DNA from: Panax quinquefolius
Taxonomy: Eukaryota; Streptophyta; Magnoliopsida; Apiales; Araliaceae
Direction of reading: 5' to 3'
Assembly (NCBI GenBank): GCA_020205615.1
Contig: CM035165.1
Coordinates: 31,345,544-31,409,543 of the forward strand
DNA length: 64,000 nucleotides
Shown here: piece by piece, positions 1 to 11,165 of the stretch
Position numbering within the stretch: position 1 is the stretch's first letter
Layout of the letters: each line of letters starts with the position of its first letter
The notes under the pieces: model-generated
What the model was told of the DNA's origin: nothing
The model's input: the letters and a program-made list of their open reading frames with translations, nothing else
The model's database searches: none
Position numbers and translations under genes: made by a program

Positions 1-1143
1 CCAAAAGTGGGGCCCACCAATTCTAGAATTTTCCACCAAAATCATTTATAACCTAATTTCTGAATCAGTCACCTCTTAAAATTCATAATAAATTATACGC
101 TCATTTTAACGGTTCAAAATTTGTGGACATATACTCAACTTATATATGTATAACATATCCAAAAATTACAACGATCCAACGGTTGGATTAAATATTATAA
201 CTCACATAATAAAGTCGTAATAATAACCGATTTGATCTTTTAATACCTCCAATCCGATAAAATACAAATAAAACATCTCAAAGCATTAATTTCTTCATTA
301 ATAACCACATAAATAAATCCATCATTTATATTCATATAAAATAAATATTTCCTTATCATATGAATCAATAATTAATTATTCACAAATAATATTATAGAAT
401 CACATTTTAATGACAACCAGTTGTTCCCGTGAAGAGGGGCTTTCAATAAGGATCTCTCATCTTGGGCGCAATTAGGTGACCAAACCTCTCCTTAGAGCAG
501 AACTTTCTAGACATTGCCAATAATGTTATCTAATAATATTATTCAAATAATATGAATTATTGATCCGATAATGGGAAATCTTGTGCGATGACAATTATTG
601 AAACAATAATAATATAAAATATCAACGCAACAATTATTGAATCAATAAAATAAAATATAGAGCGGTAACTCTTGTGAAAATTATTGAGTAGTGCCTTCTT
701 ACGTAAGGATCAATAATTCAACAATACTGCATGCAATACTGCGTGCTTGTGCGGCAACCACGCGTAGACATCGTATTTTAACCGGGTATTCCAATGGTCT
801 TAATGGTAATAACTACGCCCGTTATTTATAACCACCCAAACTTTGTCGTTTTCCTCATCCAATCGCTTTCGTTATGGGGCCCACACATGGGTCACTTGCC
901 GCATAATACGAATATTCCCGATAAAGACAAATATTCCACGACCAAACGAATATTCCCAATAGATCGAATATTCCACGACCAAACGAATATTCCCAACAAA
1001 AATGAATATTTTATAACCACTTGCTTATTTTGAAATATTTGCGTATTTAACCCTTAACTATCCACATTAATCAAATCAACCCTTACTATTTCAAAATAAT
1101 AAATAAAGGAAATTCCTTTTTATTTAAAAAAATTCGGTCTTAT
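1..1143 (-). mobile_element. Gypsy LTR fragment (LTR A), cut by the window edge
   Basis: This is the 5' part of a minus-strand LTR of the 2.5 kb LTR gypsy family. Read as reverse complement it matches the start of the plus-strand LTR at 22398: the block at 421-520 pairs with 22950-23040, and the run of GAATATTCC-type motifs at 900-1010 is shared. It ends near 1143 in GGTCTTATA, a decayed form of the family terminus GGTCTTACA. The short open frame at 794-1033 is chance. Confidence 0.7.
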
Positions 1144-1714
1144 AACGACCACGAATTATCTATGCACCACGGGCCAAAGATAATCGTGTTTTCATCAACA
1201 GTCTGATCATGCCATAAAACAATTCATCTTTGCTCCCTTGGCCAAAGAGAATCCATAGCCATAATCATACCAAAAAGCGTCCATCAATGCACTACGGCCG
1301 ATGAGGACTTTTAATTTTCACATCATTTGTAACATTACGGTCATGATTATATCGAATAATCACAGTCATAATCATACCAAGTCCATCTACATGCACTTCT
1401 GGGCCCCAGATGACTTTCAACATAATATAAACATGAGATGATGACAATGATATAAGAATTCAATTAAACAAGTTCAAGAATTAATTTGTCCAGAACCAAT
1501 AACGTCCAAATTGTCAACATGATACTTCTTTTGTAGAATAAAATTCAAGAATGCTCGAGAAGAATATTTCCATGAAAATCTTTGGATGAAGCGCAAATAT
1601 CAAGGATATTCCACTAATTTCATGGAGTATAGAAGTCAAAATTTTAATCAGTTGAGTATAATACTGAGAATGGAATAACAAAAGATATCACCATGCATGC
1701 GGTGCCGCGCATAG

Positions 1715-1985
1715 AAGGTTATTCAATAGAATAATAATAACGGAACGGTCAGGGTGAAATTCTGCGAGCATAATGTTCCAACAGAATAATAAATGCGGAA
1801 TAATAAATGATGGAACCAGGTTCGGCGTATAGCACAAACAGGATATTCGAGCGAGAATAATAAAAAGCGGAATAATAAAAATGGAACCCCGGTCCGTATA
1901 TACATGACGGGATATTAAACGAGAATAATAAAAAGGCAGAATAATAGAAGAATGTCACCAAGTATAGGGTAGCTGGCATGCGTAT
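1715..1985 (-). repeat. GAATAATAA subrepeat array inside LTR
   Basis: About four imperfect units of 65-70 bp each carry GAATAATAA followed by a GGAAC-containing segment and a GATATT or ATGTT boundary. The same array is present at 7060-7330 in the partner LTR. The plus-strand LTR subfamily instead has a GTACTATTCAC array at the equivalent place (23816-23910), so this interval is the variable part of the LTR. Confidence 0.7.
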
Positions 1986-2194
1986 CTGAGTTATTCAAGC
2001 GAACAATAAAGAAATGGAATAATGAAGTTCTCTTCTTGAATCTGAAAGAATAATATCCTACTTAGTAAAATAATACTTGATATAAGAGTAGTGAAGTAGC
2101 AGAAAACTTTTCTTCTATCTCTCTATAGTCTCTCTCTATAGTTTCTCTCTACAGAGTTAAATTGAATTCGTAAGAAAATAATGAAGGAATGAGC

Positions 2195-2205
2195 TTTTAT
2201 TTATA
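2195..2205 (-). promoter_or_regulatory. LTR TATA box
   Basis: On the minus strand this reads TATAAATAAAA. It is followed by a sequence rich in AGAGAGA/TCTCTC, the usual start of the R region in this family. The same site appears at 7542-7550, 23436-23444 and 34540-34548, which supports it as the Pol II promoter of the LTR. Confidence 0.55.
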
Positions 2206-3028
2206 GGAAAATGGAATGCATAGTAACTAATCCATGAAGCGGTCAGATTGATTTACTTTAATCGACGGTCCATATTTAAAAAATTTTTTAAATAAAATAT
2301 AATATATTCTATTTATATAAAAAGATTTTACTATGAAAACACTATCTGAGCACTATACAAACACTATGCATAATAAAATATAATATATTATATATAGAAT
2401 AACTTTAATAAAGTATTACATTTTATATAAAAAGATTTTACTATGCAAAACACTATCATAATAGAATATAATATATTCTATTTATAGAATAACTTTAATA
2501 AAGTATTACATTTTATATAAAAGATGTTTCTATTTTATTACGTTAATAATCTGAATAAAACAAAACTTCTAAATCAATAATTGAATCAAATAATGTGAGA
2601 TCTTATCTGCAACAACTATTGTAGCAATAATTGAACAAAAGCGAGTGACTTCTCACATAAATATCAATAATCAATCTGGTGTGCTACTATGCAACAACGA
2701 TATTATTCTTGTACTTTTAACTTACGGGTGTTTCAACGAGTTAACAGTAAAACTTCATAGATTATTTTCATAAAATATTTTTGTCGTTTTCTCAATCGAC
2801 AATAATTTCGTTGTAGGGTCCACTAATGATTGTCTTGAGTCGTCACGAATATTTCTGTTTAAAGCGAATATTCCCAACCAATCAAATATAATATGACAAC
2901 TTGCCTACTTTGCAAAATTTATAAATATTACCCACAACTATAACATTATCTCAAATTCACACCATAATATAAAAAAAAATTTATTTCGAGAAAATTAATT
3001 CTTTATTCATAAAATTTGGGGTTTCACA

Positions 3029-3041
3029 ATCTCCCCTCCTT
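3029..3041 (-). other. Polypurine tract of element B
   Basis: On the minus strand the sequence is AAGGAGGGGAGAT, immediately upstream of the 3' LTR (the LTR begins TGTGAAACCCC on that strand). This is the plus-strand priming site for reverse transcription and it fixes the LTR boundary. Confidence 0.8.
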
Positions 3042-3400
3042 ATGGAATTTCGCCCTCGAAATTTACGATACACTGGTATCTTAGAGCACGGTGAGGATAC
3101 CTTGACTTCATTTTAGATTCTAACTCTTGAGGTATAACCCTTGAGTGTTGGATACAATTCTTCTTATCCAAGATTTTAACACGAGATCTCATACGTTAAA
3201 TCATCCGCTATCTCGTCCGATTCTAAATTAATAATGTGGTTCGGGTCATCCACATATTTACGTAACATTGATCCGTTAAAAAGCGTTATGAGCACTGTGA
3301 CATACTTGGCGATAAAAGCGAGTCTATAAGCCGCGTTCCTACTTCGATCGAGGATTTCAAATGGGCCAATTAAATCGAGGGTTGAGATTTCCTCTCTCAA
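3035..3400 (-). pseudogene. Gypsy integrase C-terminus, decayed
   Basis: Minus-strand translation gives IGPFEILDR, then AYRLA, then SMLRKYV and DPNHII. This is the signature of the SH3-like C-terminal part of plant Ty3/gypsy integrases, which binds DNA non-specifically during integration. It continues with KILDKK and ends near FRGRN-like residues directly before the PPT. The usual VKVLWRN segment is missing, and stops and frame changes occur. The rest of the integrase, including the zinc-binding and DDE core, is absent. Confidence 0.8.
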
Positions 3401-3599
3401 AGAACTCTTGCTTCTAGAATAACGCCTCTTGAACCTTCTTCTTCACATTCATCGATTTGGGTGTGTAGCTAGCTTGGCGGCTTTAACTTTATCGATTAAA
3501 GTCGATTTATTCTACTCGTATATTCGTTATCTTCACGTGGGTTCCTAGAGTCTTTAACTCTATCTTCATCATTTTAAGTTATACGAAATGGGTCTTTGT

Positions 3600-3731
3600 G
3601 TTAACAACATCGCTTTTCGTAAACACATACGATCTTCTACTCAACGCGTCGGCTACTACACGTTCGCTTTCCCGATGGTATTTGATAGATACGATCGTAA
3701 TCTTCAATGACTTGAGCCAGCGTCTTTGGCG
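3600..3731 (-). pseudogene. Gypsy RNase H/integrase joint fragment
   Basis: On the minus strand the frame reads RQRRWLKSLK at 3731 and then ERVVADALSRR near 3630. These are the end of RNase H (RQRRWLELL in relatives) and the highly conserved VADALSR linker leading into integrase. Only about 45 codons remain. The piece lies about 30 bp from the RT N-terminus, so nearly the whole RT and RNase H have been removed between them. Confidence 0.85.
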
Positions 3732-3754
3732 CGTATTACGTTCATTTTAGTTGA

Positions 3755-3840
3755 AAAAATATTTGAGGGTTTTAGAAATGGGTTTTGTCTTTGGGGTCAA
3801 TACAAAATTCAATTTCACACTCTAGGGTAGGCTAAGAAGT
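3755..3840 (-). pseudogene. Gypsy reverse transcriptase N-terminal fragment
   Basis: Minus-strand translation in shifting frames gives a remnant of the LPGLPP loop and the FCID motif that opens plant gypsy RT. The equivalent, better preserved piece in the plus-strand element is at 21920-22050. No palm domain and no YxDD motif follow. Confidence 0.6.
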
Positions 3841-4033
3841 CTTCAAGAATACGTAAAGAAATTTATTAACAATAGAAATATCATTCAAAACTATGACTCT
3901 CATCCAAGACTTGGATTTACGTCACATTGATACCTATCAACTTGCCATCGTCATTCATGCAGCGTCGCCTCTGAAAAGTCGGCTTTGGTGCATTCCACCA
4001 CAAGGAAGGCAACAACGAAAGGACCGGGGCTCT

Positions 4034-4390
4034 TTACTTATGGCTTGATATGACCATGATTGACTTTAGTGATTTGGTTGCTTGAATTCGCATAACAGGT
4101 TGGTTAGGAATATGAAAGCTAACAACCTGACGAAAAGCATGATGAGTAGTTAACCAATCGATTCCTAAAATCACATCAAAGGCAAGTATTTTCAAAGAGA
4201 TACGATCGACAGGTAACGTGAAAGTGTTGATTTGAACAAGATTTATAAATAGTGGAGGTAATGAAGTTTTTTCCAACTGAGTTTCAACAGATAAATCAAA
4301 GTCTAACTTCTCCGGAGTTAATTTCAAACATTGAACACAACTAGGTGAAATAAAGAGTGAGTATCCCGGTATCTAACACGGTATAGACTT
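4034..4390 (-). pseudogene. Gypsy retroviral-type aspartic protease, decayed
   Basis: The frame contains EKLDFDLSVET, PVDRISLKILAFDVILGIDWL and THHAF. VILGIDWL followed by H-x-A is typical of the RVP_2 aspartic protease of plant gypsy elements, which cuts the Gag-Pol precursor. The DTG active-site segment expected near 4380-4400 is not readable here but is intact in the homologue at 21488-21496. The position between gag and RT is correct. Confident about the family; the protein is not functional. Confidence 0.8.
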
Positions 4391-4464
4391 ACGTAAGAGC
4401 TTATGATTAACTTACCGTGATAATTTTATTGGGTTCCTCGTCACGAGAAAAAAAAATTCTCTCT

Positions 4465-4899
4465 CTTAAACTCTGGCTTTGGCTTATGCGAGACATCCTT
4501 TGGCATCACTATCCCGGTTGGACTTGACTTCACCATATGACAAAATCGAGCTAGGTGACCTTCTCTTCGCAATTAAAACACGCTTTGGATTATTGCGTAC
4601 GGTTTGACGGATGTGTCCCTCTTGTCGCATTTGAAACATATCTGACGATAGATGGGCGTTCTTCTTCCTTTGAAGCGGGTCTTTGGTGCAAGCGTCTTCA
4701 CGTCATTGTTGAACCTTCTCTTCTTAAAATGTCCATTCTTATTATCTTGGCCATGATTACCACCAGAAATGGTTACCATTCTTGGCATGATAATATCCCC
4801 ACGATGGTTATCGTTGTTAGATAATTGTTGCCGCGATATGATTATTATCGTGTTGTTGGTTGTTGCCTTTTGGTTGTCTTGACTCATTATCGCGCTCAA
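4465..4899 (-). pseudogene. Gypsy gag nucleocapsid region, decayed
   Basis: The minus-strand frame is rich in Asn, Lys and Arg (HFKKRRFNND at about 4700), as in the basic linker before the zinc knuckle. It then reads CFKC, the first half of a CX2CX4HX4C knuckle whose His and last Cys are out of frame. The plus-strand relative keeps the whole knuckle at 21264-21305. Confidence 0.65.
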
Positions 4900-4910
4900 T
4901 AAAGCGAGCC

Positions 4911-5710
4911 CTATTCACAACATCTGAATATAAACAAAGTTTGTGAGAAATGAGGTATTGGCGTATATCGGGTTTCAAACCTCGCCAAAAACATTCGCGT
5001 CATTCGCTCCTCATTATCGACCAAATGGGATGCAAACCGGGATAACTCCACAAACTTAGCCTCGTCTTTGCGACACGGTCGTATTATTTTTTGCTCGACT
5101 TGATGAATTCTACCTCCTTCCATGTGATGAATACTTTCGGAAAGTACTTGTCGTTGAATAATTCTTGGAACTTCTCCCAAGACATCTTGAGTCGTCGGGT
5201 GATGCGTTTCTGATTCCACCAATGATCTCCTTCTTCACGCAACATAAAGGTGGCGAATGGAACCTTTTGCTCCTCTGAGCATTCCAAGACATCAAATATC
5301 TTGGTAATCTGCTTTATCCATGTCTCCGCCTTAAGTGGTTCTGGCTTTTCCAAAAACTCCGGTGGTCCCAGCTCCTTGAACTGCTTAGCGGTAACCAACC
5401 GTGGGTTACCATTGTTTCCACCTACATTATGGACAGGAGTTGCCTTCGCCCGTTGTTGCATGAATTGCTCCTTAAACTGCTTAGCGGTGACTGTCCAAGA
5501 GTTATTAGTATTTTTACCTACATTTTGGACAGGAGCTGCCTTCGCCTGTTGTTGCATGAATTGCATAAAGCCTCTAACCATCCCATCATTCACCATTTCA
5601 TCGGTGTTATTGTTTTCATGAGGAGTATTGTCCCTCGGTTGCTCATTATCACGATTATTGATCTGTGGAGACTCAGCGGTCTCACTGTGCTCCATTGATA
5701 ATCTCAACAT
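4911..5710 (-). pseudogene. Gypsy gag capsid domain (Retrotrans_gag type)
   Basis: The longest frame (5710 to 5084) carries TAKQFKELGPPEF, AETWIKQITKIFDVL, VPFATFMLR, HWW and SWEKFQELFNDKYFP. These are the defining motifs of the plant retrotransposon Gag capsid domain, which builds the cytoplasmic virus-like particle. The frame changes near 5090-5220, after which ESIHHMEGGRIHQVEQ and a LASHLVDNEERMTRMF-type block continue the capsid. A 38-residue segment ending in TAKQFKE is tandemly repeated near 5380-5520. The start near 5710 is inferred. Confidence 0.85.
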
Positions 5711-5896
5711 TCTCGGATGCCATTTTCAAACAACGCCACAAAACAAGGGTTAATTAACATATCACATATTATCCCTATACTTTGTGAGACCAATTAAATA
5801 CCAAATAAACTTAGGTAGGTCATACTAGCGAAGGAATTCCCCGTCTCTCCCCTCCTAGTTCTTGTCTCACATCTCAGCCAGGGATCATATTCTTAA

Positions 5897-5908
5897 GCTT
5901 TGATACCA
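5897..5908 (-). other. Primer-binding site, initiator tRNA-Met type
   Basis: On the minus strand this is TGGTATCAAAGC, two bases inside the 5' LTR end (TGTCACA). It is complementary to the 3' end of plant initiator tRNA-Met with one mismatch to the usual TGGTATCAGAGC. It gives the element orientation. Confidence 0.8.
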
Positions 5909-7059
5909 ACTGTGACACCCCCAAAATTAGGTATACATCACCCATCTTGGGTCGCTTGGATACATGGTACGTAATTCAAATACAACTTAATAATACAACT
6001 GTCGTGTACAATACGACAAAACATAAAGCTGTGAGTTTGAATACAAATATTGTCTACTAGAGATTATACAATCTCAAAAGGAGTCCTCATTACAATTATT
6101 ATCACACTATTTCACGAATAGTGAGGACTACTAATGCACCATCTAGGACCATCACTCCATTCCCGACTAGTCCCCAACTACGTTCTCATTTCTGAAAGAA
6201 ACGGTGAAAGAAAAGGTGAGCTCAACTAGCCTAAGAAGAAATATTATGACTAAGATAATGCGAGAATAATTTATCGTTAGCCTTCAACAATGTTAAAGCG
6301 ATAAAATATAATAAATATCAAGTTTAAGCTGCGGTGAACAAGCAATCCATTAAAAGAGTCAAGTAGAGAATGAAATCTACTATCTTTTATGATTTAAAAG
6401 TTTTTCATCACTTTTATCATTTGAGACTCACTCCATAAATAATCCACATCATTGAATCATCCACACTTTCTGAGCCGAGGATATTCTTTAGTATCACGAC
6501 CACGAATTATCCATGCACTCTGGGCCAAAGATAATCGTGTTTTCATCAAGCAGTCCTGATCATGCCATAAAACAATTCATCTTTGCTCCCAAAGAAAGAA
6601 TCCATAGCCATAATTATATCAAAAATTGTCCATCAATGCACTACGGGCCAATGAGGACTTTTAATTTTCACATCATTTATAACATTACAGTCATGATTAT
6701 ATCGAATAATCCCTGGGCATAATCATACCAAGTCCATCTATGCACTACAGGCCACAGATGACTTTCAACATAACATAAACATGAGCATGATGACAATGAT
6801 ATAAGAATTCAATTAAACAAATTCAAGAATTAATTTGTCCAGGAACCAATAACGTCCAAATTGTCAACATGATACTTCTTTGAAGAATAAAACTCAAGAA
6901 TGCTTAGAAGAATATTTCCATGAAAAATACTGGATGAAGCGCAAATATCAAGGATATTCCACTAATTTCATGGAGTATAGAAGTCAAAATTTTAATCGGT
7001 TGAGTATAATAAGAATGGAATAACAAAAGATATCACCATGCATGCGGTACTTCACATAG

Positions 7060-7330
7060 ACGGTTATTCCAACAGAATAATAATAACGGAACCAGGTCAG
7101 GTGAAATTCACACCGATAGGATGTTCCAACAGAATAATAAATGCAGAATAATAAATGATGGAACCGGTCGAGTGTGTATAGCATAGGCAGGATATTCAAG
7201 CGAATAATAATAAAGCGGAATAATAAAAATGGAACCGAAGTGCGGCGTATAGCATAGGCAGGATATTAAAACGAGAATAATAAAGGCGAGAATAATAGAA
7301 GAATGTCACCAAGTATAGGGTAGCAGCGTA
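7060..7330 (-). repeat. GAATAATAA subrepeat array inside LTR
   Basis: Second copy of the array described at 1715-1985. Units keep the same order, with small insertions and deletions mostly at GC-rich spots. Confidence 0.7.
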
Positions 7331-7541
7331 TCTGAGTTATTCAATGAACAATAAAGAAATGGAATAATGAAGTTCTCTTCTTGAATACAAAAGAATAATA
7401 TCCCCTACTAGTAAAATAATACTTGATATAAGAGTAGTGAAGTAGCAGAAAACTTTTCTTCTATCTCTCTATAGTCTCTCTCTATAGTTTCTCTCTCTAG
7501 AGTTCAGTGAATTCATAAGAAAATAATGAAGGAATGAGTTT

Positions 7542-7550
7542 CTATTTATA
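7542..7550 (-). promoter_or_regulatory. LTR TATA box
   Basis: TATAAATAG on the minus strand, at the position equivalent to 2195-2205 and followed by the same AGAGAG-rich leader. Confidence 0.55.
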
Positions 7551-8390
7551 GGAAAATGGAATGCATAGTAACTAATCCATGAACGGTCCAGATTGATTTA
7601 CTTTAATTTGAAGGTCCATATTTAAAGAAAAATCTTTTAAATAAAATATAATATATTCTATTTTTATAAAAAGATTTTTACTATGCAAACACTATGCGGG
7701 CACTATGCAAACACTATGCATAATAAAATATAATATATTCTATTTATAGAATAACTTTAATAAAGTATTCTATTTTATATAAAAAGATTTTACTATGCAA
7801 AACACTTATCGTAATAGAATATAATATATTCTATTTATAGAATAACTTTAATAAAGTATTACATTTTATATAAAAAGATGTTTCTATTTTATTACGTTAA
7901 TAATACGAATAAAACAAAACTTCTAAATCAACAACAATTGAATCAAATAATGTGAGATATCTTATCGCAACAACTATTGTAGCAATAATTGAACAAAAAG
8001 CGAGTGACTTCTCACATAAATATCAATAATCAATACAGGTGTGCTACTACTATGCAACAACGCGTATTCTTCGTACTTTTTTAACAAGGTGTTTCAACAG
8101 TTAACGGTAAAACTTCCGTCGTTATTTTCATAAAATATTTTTGTCGTTTTCTCAATCCGACAATAATTCCGTTGTGGGGTCCACCAATGATTGTGCCGTC
8201 GTACGAATATTTCCTATTTAAAATGAATATTCCCCGACCAATCGAATATAATATGACAACTTGCATACTTTGCAAAATTTATAAATATTACCCACAACTA
8301 TAACATTATCTCAAATTCACACCATAATATAAAAAAAAAAATTTATTTCGAGAAAACTAATTCTTTATTCATAAAATCTGGGGTTTCACA

Positions 8391-9299
8391 TAATTCGTGG
8401 TCGTGATACTAAAGAATATCCTTGGCCTGTAGTGCGGGGAATATTCGATGATGTGGATTAATTATTGAGCTGAGTCTCAGCAATGAAATATTAATTCATG
8501 GATGTGATAATAACGAATATCCTTAGCCGTAGTGCATGGATAATTCAGTGATATGGATTGATTATCGAGCTAAGTCTCAGCGATGAAATATAAATTCATG
8601 GATGTGATATTAACGAATATCCTTGGCCGTAGTGCAGGGGTGATTCGATGATGTGGATTATTTATTAAGCTGAGTCTAAGCGATAAAATATTTATTATAC
8701 ACTTTTAATTCGTAGAAGATGGTAGATATCATGCTCTACTTGACTCTTCTAAAATACAGTTGTATGTCTTGGGCATGTAGTGCAAAGATGAATTGTTAAT
8801 GAATATCTTTGGCCGTAGTGCAAAGATGAATCTATTAGTATGATTATGAGCAGGAATTCTGATTTAGTATAACCATGATTTTTGATGTTTCAAGTGAAGA
8901 TAGGTGATGAAAATTATCTTCGTCTTGATTGCGAAGAGGAATTTAGAACCACAATTATGATTATGAGTTATTCATATGATTGTGGACAGAAACTGTTGAT
9001 TTATTTTACATAGATAAAATATTATTGGTGAACTTTTAACATAGAGAAGATAATAGACATTATGGTCAATTTGACTCTTCTAATGGATTGCGCGTTCCGC
9101 TGCAACTATGGTTGAAAAGTTTTATCATCTACCATATGTTCTAAATCTCTGATTTATTATTGATGAAAGCTATTGATAATTTAATTATCTTTAGTCATGA
9201 TATTCTCTACTGGGTTAGTTGTGCTCACCCTTCCTACTTCACAATTCCTTTCAGGTAATAAGAGTGTTGCCGGGTCGAGCGGGGATAACAGGGGAATAG
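8391..9299 (+). mobile_element. Plus-strand gypsy LTR fragment C (left part)
   Basis: The sequence is the inverse complement of the family's LTR interior and begins at TAATTCGTGGTCGTG, directly after the end of element B. It opens with three tandem units of about 102 bp (8391-8491, 8492-8592, 8593-8695), each holding a CCTTGGCCxGTAGTGC motif and a GAGCTGAGTCTCAGC-like palindrome. It runs to 9299, where the copia element is inserted, and its 3' remainder resumes at 18295. Confidence 0.65.
9295..9299. repeat. Copia target-site duplication, left (AATAG)
   Basis: AATAG sits directly before the LTR start TGTTAGG and matches AATAG at 18290-18294. A 5 bp TSD is the normal length for LTR retrotransposons. 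Confidence 0.85.
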
Positions 9300-11152
9300 T
9301 GTTAGGTTTGTAATATTCATGAACGCAATCAAATTGCAAAATAAGCGGCGATGTAAAAATCGAGTTTTAAATTTTACAAACCATATACCCGGATCACCCT
9401 TTATGCACAATTATTAATTAAGCGAAAAATGAAGAACAAGAATCATACCCTTGAAGATTCGAGCTTCCTCCGTACAAGTTCACCTCGATCCTTTTCGCGT
9501 TCAACTTGAATCCACCGGGTTTGGTTCCTTCCTTTGATCAGCGTTAGCCACCCAAGTGTTTGGCCTCTGAGGTGATCCACCAAGAAAGAAGAAGGATTTA
9601 AGAAGATGGGTGGTTGGCTAAACCCTAGTTTTTCTATATCTACATAGAAAAGGGCGTACTACCCGACCATTGGAATAATAACGTAGTCTTAATATCGATA
9701 TAAGACTCCTCTTATAAAGATATCAAGTAACCCTATTAAAAATAAGGTATTATTTAATTAAACCCTTTTTAATTAAAGGGGCCCTAATCTTATTAGGGAT
9801 AATTAATTAAACTCCTTTAACTAATTTTCCTTCCTAATCCAATTAGGAATAAATGAGAATACTTATGTTAAATTAATTCTTAAACTCTTTTAGAAATTAA
9901 AATAATAATAATAATTGTAATAATATTAATAAGACTCCTCTTATTAATTTATATTTAATATTTCTAAAATATTAAATAATAAATATTAAGCTATTTAATT
10001 TATTCTATCACCATAGATTAAATTAAATATACATGACATTATATTATTACGATTATGCCATTAACTTCTTAAATAATTATTCTTCCTTTTTATGGTGTGA
10101 CCCTTTAGGTTCTCCATATTAAACCGGTTGTGAATAAATCAATTAGAACAATTCTAATCTTATTTAAATAAATAAATTAAACAATTAATTTATTTAAATA
10201 AATAATATTTATTCTACAATAGGGATAAGCCTCCTAGCGATCAACGACTTTCCGAGATAATATAGATTTCAACATTAATCATAAAAGAACCTTTGAGTAA
10301 ATAGTTACAGTACAATTCAATCCTTCCACCATACAATGTCCCAATTAAATATAAGACATGAAATTACTTTGTCAAGTCTTATTTTATTTAATTATATGTA
10401 TTTCGACTCTTAAATGCACAACTCAAATAATGCAAATTAGAAACTCCTTTCTAATTTCATTACGCTGCCAAGGACTCTTTGGGTTGTCATTTATCGAATC
10501 ACATAGGACATTCTCTTCTTTTAATAATAAGTGGTAGATTCTTTATTGATCATACATTATCTCCATATACAACTTATTATACCCAAGCATACCCTTTGAT
10601 ATACCCTAAGGGTCTTAAGGAATAAGTCAAAGTATAACTCATCATACACAAGATACTATATGATGATCTCAAGTCCAAGGATCACTTGTACTACTATCAC
10701 TCTGAGAATTCCTATTGACGTGCAAGTAAAACTCCATTAGGTATTCCTTAGCGAGCCACATTCAAATGAACTTATTCTCTAATAAGCACCTACATACTTG
10801 CTTTAGTTTCTCCACACAAATGATCATGAGATCAATCATCCTCATCCAATGAGCAAACAACGTATGTACCAATCTATCCGGATTCACTAATCCCCAATTT
10901 AGTAATCCAATGATTGGGAACTATTTTAGTTTTAAGCTTTCTAAGAATTTAGATCTCATTAGAATGATCATCATCATTATTCTAAAAGCATTGCTTAAAA
11001 CTATGGGTTTATCACATATTATAAAACAAACATCATGTAGATAATTAAAAGCCTTTAATAAATAAATACTTTTTATTAATAAATGAATAAGATTGTTACA
11101 AAGTATATGCTTTATCATCAAACATGATTGGCTTGTGTGCATACTACTTTCA
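9300..11152 (-). repeat. Copia 3' LTR
   Basis: Starts TGTTAGGTTTG and ends CTACTTTCA in plus coordinates. It matches 16440-18289 and 27546-29393 over the full length with small indels. It contains many AATTAATTAAA-type stretches. The minus-strand frame at 10921-11142 is chance. Confidence 0.9.
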
Positions 11153-11165
11153 ATCTCCCACTTGC
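11153..11165 (-). other. Copia polypurine tract
   Basis: The minus strand reads GCAAGTGGGAGAT directly before the LTR, the classic AAGTGGGAGAT tract of plant copia elements. Confidence 0.85.

Larger units (their letters stand above)
1144..3028 (-). repeat. 3' LTR of gypsy element B, truncated
   Basis: The LTR is collinear with 6492-8390 of the partner LTR and ends in TTTCACA at 3028, directly before the polypurine tract. About 580 bp of the partner (5911-6490) is missing at its 3' end in element orientation. There the sequence switches abruptly to LTR A at 1143/1144. Confidence 0.8.
1144..8390 (-). mobile_element. Internally deleted Ty3/gypsy element B (minus strand)
   Basis: The element has a 3' LTR at 1144-3028 (truncated), PPT at 3029-3041, internal region 3029-5910, PBS at 5897-5908 and a 5' LTR at 5911-8390. 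The internal region is only 2.9 kb against roughly 4.5-5 kb for an autonomous element. It carries gag, the protease, the first residues of RT, the RNase H/integrase joint and the integrase C-terminus, in the right order but with most of RT, RNase H and integrase missing. It cannot be autonomous. The far LTR end is lost, so no TSD can be tested. Confidence 0.8.
5911..8390 (-). repeat. 5' LTR of gypsy element B, full length (~2.48 kb)
   Basis: In plus coordinates it starts TGTGACACCCCC and ends GGGTTTCACA. The boundary is supported by the PBS on one side and by the PPT-flanked homologous end at 3028 on the other. It contains the subrepeat array (7060-7330) and a TATA box (7542-7550). Small frames inside it are chance. 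Confidence 0.85.

Noticed and set aside
794..1033. 79-codon open frame
   Set aside because: Lies in LTR sequence, is not preserved in other LTR copies and has no recognisable motif.
5250..5621. 123-codon plus-strand frame with Cys-rich repeats
   Set aside because: Antisense shadow of the gag capsid; the repeat comes from the gag internal duplication.
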